Positions 59,252 through 64,000 of a stretch of DNA of 64,000 nucleotides are shown here, piece after piece. Origin of the DNA: Streptomyces sp. RFCAC02 (GTDB lineage Bacteria; Actinomycetota; Actinomycetes; Streptomycetales; Streptomycetaceae); NCBI RefSeq assembly GCF_004193175.1, contig NZ_SAUH01000001.1, positions 2,273,501 to 2,337,500 on the forward strand, given 5' to 3'. The notes beneath the pieces were generated by a model. That model saw only the letters and a list, made by a program, of their open reading frames with translations, was not told the origin of the DNA and made no database searches. A program made the translations under genes and the position numbers. How positions within the stretch are numbered: the stretch's first letter is position 1; each line of letters begins with the position of its first letter.

Positions 59252-61027
59252 GTGCGCAAGGTGCTCATCGCCAACCGCGGCGAAATCGCCGTCCGGGTCG
59301 CCAGGGCGTGCCGGGATGCCGGTATCGCCAGTGTGGCCGTCTACGCCGAGCCGGACCGTGACGCCGTCCACGTCCGGGCCACGGACGAGGCGTTCGCGCT
59401 GGGCGGTGACACCCCGGCCGCCAGTTACCTGGACTTCGACAAGGTCCTGGGGGCCGCCGCCGACTCCGGCGCGGACGCCGTCCACCCCGGCTACGGCTTC
59501 CTCTCCGAGAACGCCGACTTCGCCCAGGCGGTCATCGACGCGGGCCTGACCTGGATCGGCCCGTCCCCCGACGCGATCCGGTCCCTCGGCGACAAGGTCG
59601 CCGCCCGCCACATCGCGCAGCGCGCCGGCGCCCCGCTGGTCGCCGGCACGAAGGACCCGGTCTCCGGCGCCGACGAGGTCGTGGCGTTCGCCCGCGAGCA
59701 CGGGCTGCCGGTCGCGATCAAGGCGGCGTTCGGCGGCGGCGGGCGCGGCCTCAAGGTCGCGCGCACGCTGGAGGAGATCCCCGACCTGTACGACTCGGCG
59801 GTGCGCGAGGCCGTCGCCGGGTTCGGGCGGGGCGAGTGCTTCGTCGAGCGGTACCTCGACCGCCCCCGGCACGTGGAGACGCAGTGCCTCGCCGACTCCC
59901 ACGGGCACGTCGTGGTCGTCTCGACGCGCGACTGCTCGCTGCAGCGGCGGCACCAGAAGCTCGTCGAGGAGGCGCCCGCGCCGTACCTCACCCCGGAGCA
60001 GAACGCCGAGCTGTACCGCGCGTCCAAGGCCATCCTGAAGGAGGCCGGCTACGTCGGCGCCGCCACCTGCGAGTTCCTCGTCGGGCAGGACGGCACGATC
60101 TCCTTCCTCGAGGTCAACACCCGCCTCCAGGTGGAGCACCCGGTCTCCGAGGAGATCAGCGGCATCGACCTCGTGCGGGAGCAGCTCCGTATCGCGCGCG
60201 GCGAGGCCCTCGGCTACGACGACCCGCCGCTGCGCGGGCACTCGCTGGAGTTCCGCATCAACGGCGAGGACGCGGGCCGCGGCTTCCTGCCCGCCCCCGG
60301 CACCGTGTCGCTGTTCGTCCCGCCGCTCGGCCCCGGCGTGCGCGTGGACACGGGCGTGGAGTCCGGGTCGGTGATCGGCCCGGCGTGGGACTCGATGCTC
60401 GCCAAGCTGATCGTGACGGGCGCCGACCGCAGGCAGGCCCTGGAGCGTGCGGCGCGGGCGCTCGCGGAGTTCCGGGTCGAGGGGATGGCGACCGTCATCC
60501 CGTTCCACCGGGTCGTGGTGCGGGACCCGGCGTTCGCGCCGGAGGTGACGGGCCGGGAGGGCGAGCCGTTCTCCGTCCACACGCGGTGGATCGAGACCGA
60601 GTTCGTGAACGAGATCCCGCCGTTCGACGCCGTGGCCGGCGAGGCCGACGAGGGCGCGGTCCGCGAGACGGTCGTGGTCGAGGTCGCCGGCAAGCGCCTT
60701 GAGGTCTCCCTGCCCGCGACGCTGGCGATGCCGCTGGCGCGTGCCGCCGTGGCGGGCGGCGCGCGGCCCACCCGCCGCCGGGCCGCGCGGGGCGGCGCGT
60801 CGGCCGTGACCGGGGCGACGCTCGCGTCCCCGATGCAGGGCACGGTCGTCAAGGTGGCCGTGGAGGACGGGCAGCAGGTCGCCGAGGGCGAACTCGTCAT
60901 CGTCCTGGAGGCGATGAAGATGGAGCAGCCCATCACGGCCCACCGCGCGGGCACCGTCACCGGGCTCAGCGCCGAGATCGGTGCCTCGCTGTCGGCCGGC
61001 GCGGCGATCTGCGAGATCAAGGACTGA
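59252..61027 (+). CDS. accA2: Acetyl/propionyl-CoA carboxylase alpha subunit (biotin carboxylase + BCCP)
   Basis: 591 residues, matching the 590 of S. coelicolor AccA2. The biotin carboxylase domain spans about 1-450: [20 protein letters not shown], the glycine-rich ATP loop [23 protein letters not shown], and the catalytic [24 protein letters not shown]. The biotinyl domain is at the C-terminus, with biotin attached to the lysine in [11 protein letters not shown]. It carboxylates biotin with ATP and bicarbonate for PccB, which makes malonyl- or methylmalonyl-CoA for fatty acid and polyketide synthesis. GTG start with GAGGAGGGAG upstream. Confidence 0.95.
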   Translation: MRKVLIANRGEIAVRVARACRDAGIASVAVYAEPDRDAVHVRATDEAFALGGDTPAASYLDFDKVLGAAADSGADAVHPGYGFLSENADFAQAVIDAGLTWIGPSPDAIRSLGDKVAARHIAQRAGAPLVAGTKDPVSGADEVVAFAREHGLPVAIKAAFGGGGRGLKVARTLEEIPDLYDSAVREAVAGFGRGECFVERYLDRPRHVETQCLADSHGHVVVVSTRDCSLQRRHQKLVEEAPAPYLTPEQNAELYRASKAILKEAGYVGAATCEFLVGQDGTISFLEVNTRLQVEHPVSEEISGIDLVREQLRIARGEALGYDDPPLRGHSLEFRINGEDAGRGFLPAPGTVSLFVPPLGPGVRVDTGVESGSVIGPAWDSMLAKLIVTGADRRQALERAARALAEFRVEGMATVIPFHRVVVRDPAFAPEVTGREGEPFSVHTRWIETEFVNEIPPFDAVAGEADEGAVRETVVVEVAGKRLEVSLPATLAMPLARAAVAGGARPTRRRAARGGASAVTGATLASPMQGTVVKVAVEDGQQVAEGELVIVLEAMKMEQPITAHRAGTVTGLSAEIGASLSAGAAICEIKD

Positions 61028-61058
61028 CGGGACCGGGGCGCGCCGCCCCGGGAGCGAG

Positions 61059-61101
61059 CGGGCGGGCACGGAGCGGCGATCACGCCCTCCGTGCCCGCCC
61101 G
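61059..61101. terminator. Bidirectional hairpin between accA2 and the DeoR gene
   Basis: A perfect 15-bp stem (CGGGCGGGCACGGAG at 61059-61073 with its complement at 61087-61101) and a 13-nt loop sits between convergent stop codons. Confidence 0.8.
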
Positions 61102-61123
61102 TCCCTCGTCCGGCCGCGGCGGC

Positions 61124-62107
61124 TCAGCGGCGGCGCGGCTGGGTGAGGTCGGTGATGCGCTGGCCGAGCGGGTTGTGGCCGGTGGCGCGCGGTCCAGGGA
61201 GCTGGGCGTCGCGGTGGTCCCTCGGGTCGCGCCGCACGCCGGGGCCGCCGTCGAGCGGCGTCTTGTGGCCGCCGCCGGGGCCGACCGCGCCGCCGCCGCC
61301 CGCCCCGGCCAGGGAGACGCGGACGCCCTGGTCGGCGAGGGCGTCGATCTGCGCGCCGGCCTCGGCGGCCTCGGGCGGCGGCTGGTCCGTCACGAGGTGG
61401 GAGATGTGCTCCGTCGGCACGGTCTGGAACGCCGTGTCCGAGCCCAGCTTCGTGTGGTCGGCCAGGACGACGACCTCCGCCGCCGCCCGCACCAGGGCGC
61501 GGTCCACGCTGGCGGCCAGCATGTTGGACGTGGACAGGCCGCGGTCCGCCGTGAGCCCCGAGCCGGACAGGAACGCGCGGCTGACCCGCAGGCCGAGCAG
61601 CGACTGCTCGGCGCCGCTGCCGACCAGGGCGTAGTTGGAGCCGCGCAGGGTGCCGCCGGTCATGACGACCTCGACACGGTTGGCGTGGGCGAGGGCCTGG
61701 GCGACGAGCAGGGAGTTCGTGACGACGGTGAGGCCGGGCACGCGGGCGAGGCGGCGCGCCAGTTCCTGGGTGGTGGTGCCGGCGCCGACGACGATGGCCT
61801 CCCCCTCCCGCACGAGCCCGGCCGCGTACTCCGCGATGGCCGCCTTCTCGGCGGTCGCGGCCATCGCCCGCTGGGGGAAGCCCGACTCCCGGGTGAAGCC
61901 GCCGGGCAGGACCGCGCCACCGTGCCTGCGGTCGAGCAGCCCTTCCGCCTCCAGCGCGCGCACGTCGCGCCGCACGGTCACTTCCGAGGTCTGGACAACG
62001 CGGGCGAGCTCCCGGAGCGACACTGCCCCATTGGCCCGCACCATTTCGAGGATCATCTGACGACGTTCAGCAGCGAACACGGAACTGACAGTAACCCCAA
62101 CGACCAT
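61124..62107 (-). CDS. DeoR family transcriptional regulator
   Basis: 327 residues. DeoR helix-turn-helix near the N-terminus (ERRQMILEMVRANGAVSLRELARVVQTSEVTVRRDVRALEAEGLLDRRHGGAV) followed by the sugar-phosphate isomerase-like sensor domain (IVVGAGTTTQELARRLA, VVVLADHTKLGSDTAFQTVP). The C-terminal 60 residues are a Gly/Pro/Arg-rich extension not usual in the family. The ATG at 62107 is the first in frame. Target unknown. Confidence 0.92.
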   Translation of the reverse strand: MVVGVTVSSVFAAERRQMILEMVRANGAVSLRELARVVQTSEVTVRRDVRALEAEGLLDRRHGGAVLPGGFTRESGFPQRAMAATAEKAAIAEYAAGLVREGEAIVVGAGTTTQELARRLARVPGLTVVTNSLLVAQALAHANRVEVVMTGGTLRGSNYALVGSGAEQSLLGLRVSRAFLSGSGLTADRGLSTSNMLAASVDRALVRAAAEVVVLADHTKLGSDTAFQTVPTEHISHLVTDQPPPEAAEAGAQIDALADQGVRVSLAGAGGGGAVGPGGGHKTPLDGGPGVRRDPRDHRDAQLPGPRATGHNPLGQRITDLTQPRRR

Positions 62108-62212
62108 CTTGTTTCAGCAGGTTGCGGGGAATTTCCGAAGTTGTCTATACGTGCGCCGCCGGCGTGCTATGCACGACGGGCGCCCGTTTCCGCTTCGCGC
62201 GCTGACCAGTGC

Positions 62213-63652
62213 CTACTGTTCCCCGACCGCCTTGCGGGTGTGGAGCTGGCGGGCGGCCTCGGCGATCGAGCCGGACAGAGACGGGTACACCGTGAACGCT
62301 TTTGCGATCTGTTCGACGGTGAGACTGTTGTCCACCGCGATCGAAATCGGATGGATGAGTTCGCTCGCGCGGGGCGCCACCACCACGCCGCCGACCACGA
62401 TCCCCGTGCCGGGGCGGCAGAACAGCTTCACGAACCCGTCCCGCACGCCCTGCATCTTCGCGCGGGGGTTGCGCAGCAGCGGCAGCTTCACCACCCGCGC
62501 GTCCATGCGCCCCGCGTCGATGTCGGCCTGCGTCCAGCCGACCGTCGCGATCTCCGGGTCGGTGAAGATGTTGCCCGAGACCGTGCGCAGGTCCAGGGGC
62601 GCGACCGCGTCCCCCAGGAAGTGGTACATCGCGATGCGGCCCTGCATCGCCGCCACCGACGCCAGCGCCAGCACACCCGTGCAGTCACCGGCCGCGTAGA
62701 CGCCGGGGGCTGACGTGCGGGACACCTTGTCCGTCACGATGTGCCCCGAGTCGTGCAGCCGCACCCCGGCCTCCTCAAGACCGATGCCCGAGGTGTTCGG
62801 GACGGCGCCGACCGCCATCAGGCAGTGCGTGCCGGAGATGACACGCCCGTCCTGCAGGCCGACCTCGACCCGGTCCCCGACGCGCCGCGCGGCGGCGGCG
62901 CGGGAGCGCGACAGCACGTTCATCCCGCGCCGGCGGAACACGTCCTCCAGAACGGCGGCCGCGTCCGGGTCCTCGCCCGGCAGCACCCGGTCCCGCGACG
63001 ACACGAGCGTGACGCGCGACCCGAGCGCCTGGTACGCGCCGGCGAACTCCGCGCCCGTCACGCCGGAGCCGACGACGATCAGCTCCTCCGGCAGCTCCTT
63101 CAGGTCGTACACCTGCGTCCAGGTGAGGATGCGCTCGCCGTCCGGCCGGGCGTCCGGCAGCTCACGGGGCTGCCCGCCCGTCGCGAGGAGCACGCCGTCG
63201 GCGACCAGCTCGCTGCGCTCGCCGTCCGGCGCGGTGACGGTGACGCGGCGCGACCCGTCCGGCGCCTGGTTCGGCTCGAGGCGGCCCGTGCCGCGCAGCA
63301 GGCGCACGCCCGCCCGGGTGACGGAGGCGGTGATGTCGTGCGACTGGGCGAGGGCGAGGCGCTTCACACGGCGGTTGACCCGGCCGAGGTCGACTCCTAT
63401 CCCGCGCACCTCGTCGCCGATGCCGTCGCCGTCGTGGTCGATCTCGATGCCCAGCTCCTCGTGCGAGGAGTCGAAGCTCGTCATCACCTCGGCGGTCGCG
63501 ATCAGCGTCTTCGACGGCACGCAGTCGGTGAGGACGGACGCGCCGCCGAGGCCGTCCCGGTCCACCACCGTCACCTCCGCCCCGAGCTGCGCGGCCACCA
63601 GTGCCGCCTCGTAGCCGCCAGGTCCGCCGCCGATGATCACGATCCGAGTCAC
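62213..63652 (-). CDS. lpdA: LpdA-type NAD(P)H quinone dehydrogenase (flavoprotein disulphide reductase family)
   Basis: 479 residues, GTG start. FAD motif IVIIGGGPGGYEAALVAAQLGA at the N-terminus, NAD(P) motif IVVGSGVTGAEFAGAYQALG at about 185, and second FAD motif GVYAAGDCTGVLALASVAAMQGRIAMYH. The site of the redox disulphide (CxxxxC in lipoamide dehydrogenases) reads GGASVLTDCVPSKTLI, so only one cysteine remains and dithiol chemistry is excluded. The same change is found in M. tuberculosis LpdA (Rv3303c), a quinone reductase, which this protein follows closely. Divergent from the partial GGCT-like gene. Confidence 0.92.
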   Translation of the reverse strand: MTRIVIIGGGPGGYEAALVAAQLGAEVTVVDRDGLGGASVLTDCVPSKTLIATAEVMTSFDSSHEELGIEIDHDGDGIGDEVRGIGVDLGRVNRRVKRLALAQSHDITASVTRAGVRLLRGTGRLEPNQAPDGSRRVTVTAPDGERSELVADGVLLATGGQPRELPDARPDGERILTWTQVYDLKELPEELIVVGSGVTGAEFAGAYQALGSRVTLVSSRDRVLPGEDPDAAAVLEDVFRRRGMNVLSRSRAAAARRVGDRVEVGLQDGRVISGTHCLMAVGAVPNTSGIGLEEAGVRLHDSGHIVTDKVSRTSAPGVYAAGDCTGVLALASVAAMQGRIAMYHFLGDAVAPLDLRTVSGNIFTDPEIATVGWTQADIDAGRMDARVVKLPLLRNPRAKMQGVRDGFVKLFCRPGTGIVVGGVVVAPRASELIHPISIAVDNSLTVEQIAKAFTVYPSLSGSIAEAARQLHTRKAVGEQ

Positions 63653-63746
63653 GCCCTCCAGTGTCGCGCACGACGCGCCGGAACCCGGCACGGCCCCGGC
63701 GCGAACCTCGGCGGGTCACCCGCGCCTCTCCCGTACGCTCGGTCCC

Positions 63747-64000
63747 ATGTCGCTCTACGCCGCATACGCCGGAAACCTCGATCCCCGGCTGATGTCCCGC
63801 CGCGCACCGCACTCGCCGCTGCGCAGCACCGGCTGGCTCACCGGCTGGCGGCTCACCTTCGGCGGTGAGGAGATGGGCTGGGAGGGCGCCCTCGCCACGC
63901 TCGTGGAGTCCCCGGTGTCGGACGTGTTCGTCGCGCTCTACGACATCGCGCCCGCCGACGAGGAGGCGATGGACCGGTGGGAGGGCGTCGGGCTCGGCAT
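63747..64000 (+). CDS. Gamma-glutamylcyclotransferase-like protein (partial)
   Basis: The first 84 complete codons of a gene cut by the right edge of the window. SLYAAYAGNLDPRLMSRRAPHSP corresponds to the YxxYGSNL-type opening of the GGCT fold. DVFVALYDIAPADEEAMDRWEGVG is the segment that follows in that family. The catalytic glutamate would lie close to the cut or beyond it. Gamma-glutamyl amino acid cyclisation is therefore only a family-level guess. Confidence 0.72.
   Translation, partial: MSLYAAYAGNLDPRLMSRRAPHSPLRSTGWLTGWRLTFGGEEMGWEGALATLVESPVSDVFVALYDIAPADEEAMDRWEGVGLG

Overview
The window is a stretch of a very high-GC actinobacterial chromosome, almost certainly Streptomyces or a close relative. 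Reasons: third codon positions are nearly all G or C, GTG starts are common, and several genes are actinobacterial markers (mca for mycothiol conjugates, GTP-type pckG, clpP3-clpP4-popR, an ECF41 sigma factor, and the acyl-CoA carboxylase epsilon subunit pccE). The order pckG, hemolysin III, thioredoxin-like DUF255, greA, mca, ilvA, metB, msrA, then enoyl-CoA hydratase, cya, birA, pccB, maf, accA2, DeoR, lpdA resembles, from memory, the SCO4979 to SCO4919 interval of S. coelicolor, read as a conserved core with accessory genes inserted. No tRNA, rRNA, CRISPR array, prophage or complete insertion sequence was seen.

Layout. 1-9.3 kb: central metabolism and redox housekeeping (PLP enzyme, alaA, pckG, greA, mca). 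9.3-14.8 kb: a membrane-anchored NB-ARC/TPR STAND protein and a DrrAB-type ABC exporter. 15-20 kb: ilvA, MarR, metB, msrA. 20-24 kb: an orphan antitoxin-like HTH protein, the clpP3-clpP4-popR module and a Tat-exported PhoD phosphatase. 24-28.3 kb: a leftward set consisting of an EACC1-like small protein, a caspase with HEAT-like and 16-17 TPR repeats, and a multi-pass membrane protein. This looks like an NTP-dependent conflict or cell-suicide system. 28-40 kb: divergent LysR/beta-lactamase-like pair, MBL hydrolase, two-component system, L,D-transpeptidase, ECF41 sigma factor with the stub of its usual partner, MFS/MerR pair and a diguanylate cyclase.

40-64 kb: enoyl-CoA hydratase, adenylate cyclase, birA, pccB, an insertion, pccE, another insertion, then maf, accA2, a DeoR regulator and lpdA. 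birA, pccB, pccE and accA2 supply the biotin ligase and the three subunits of acetyl/propionyl-CoA carboxylase. pccE is separated from pccB by about 4.7 kb that ends in a 160-bp MITE-like element with CTAG duplications.

The second insertion holds an OLD-like ATPase with a frameshifted PIN-like nuclease partner. Next to it is a VTC polyphosphate polymerase/DUF4956/CotH operon divergent from an FtsX-type ABC transporter. The gap between these two operons carries two arrays of 11-bp direct repeats, one facing each operon. They look like PhoP or other OmpR-family sites, so both operons are probably co-regulated.

Caveat: the frames of the VTC, CotH and PIN genes are each restored by adding single C residues, mostly in C homopolymers. 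This points to base-calling errors in the assembly as much as to real gene decay.
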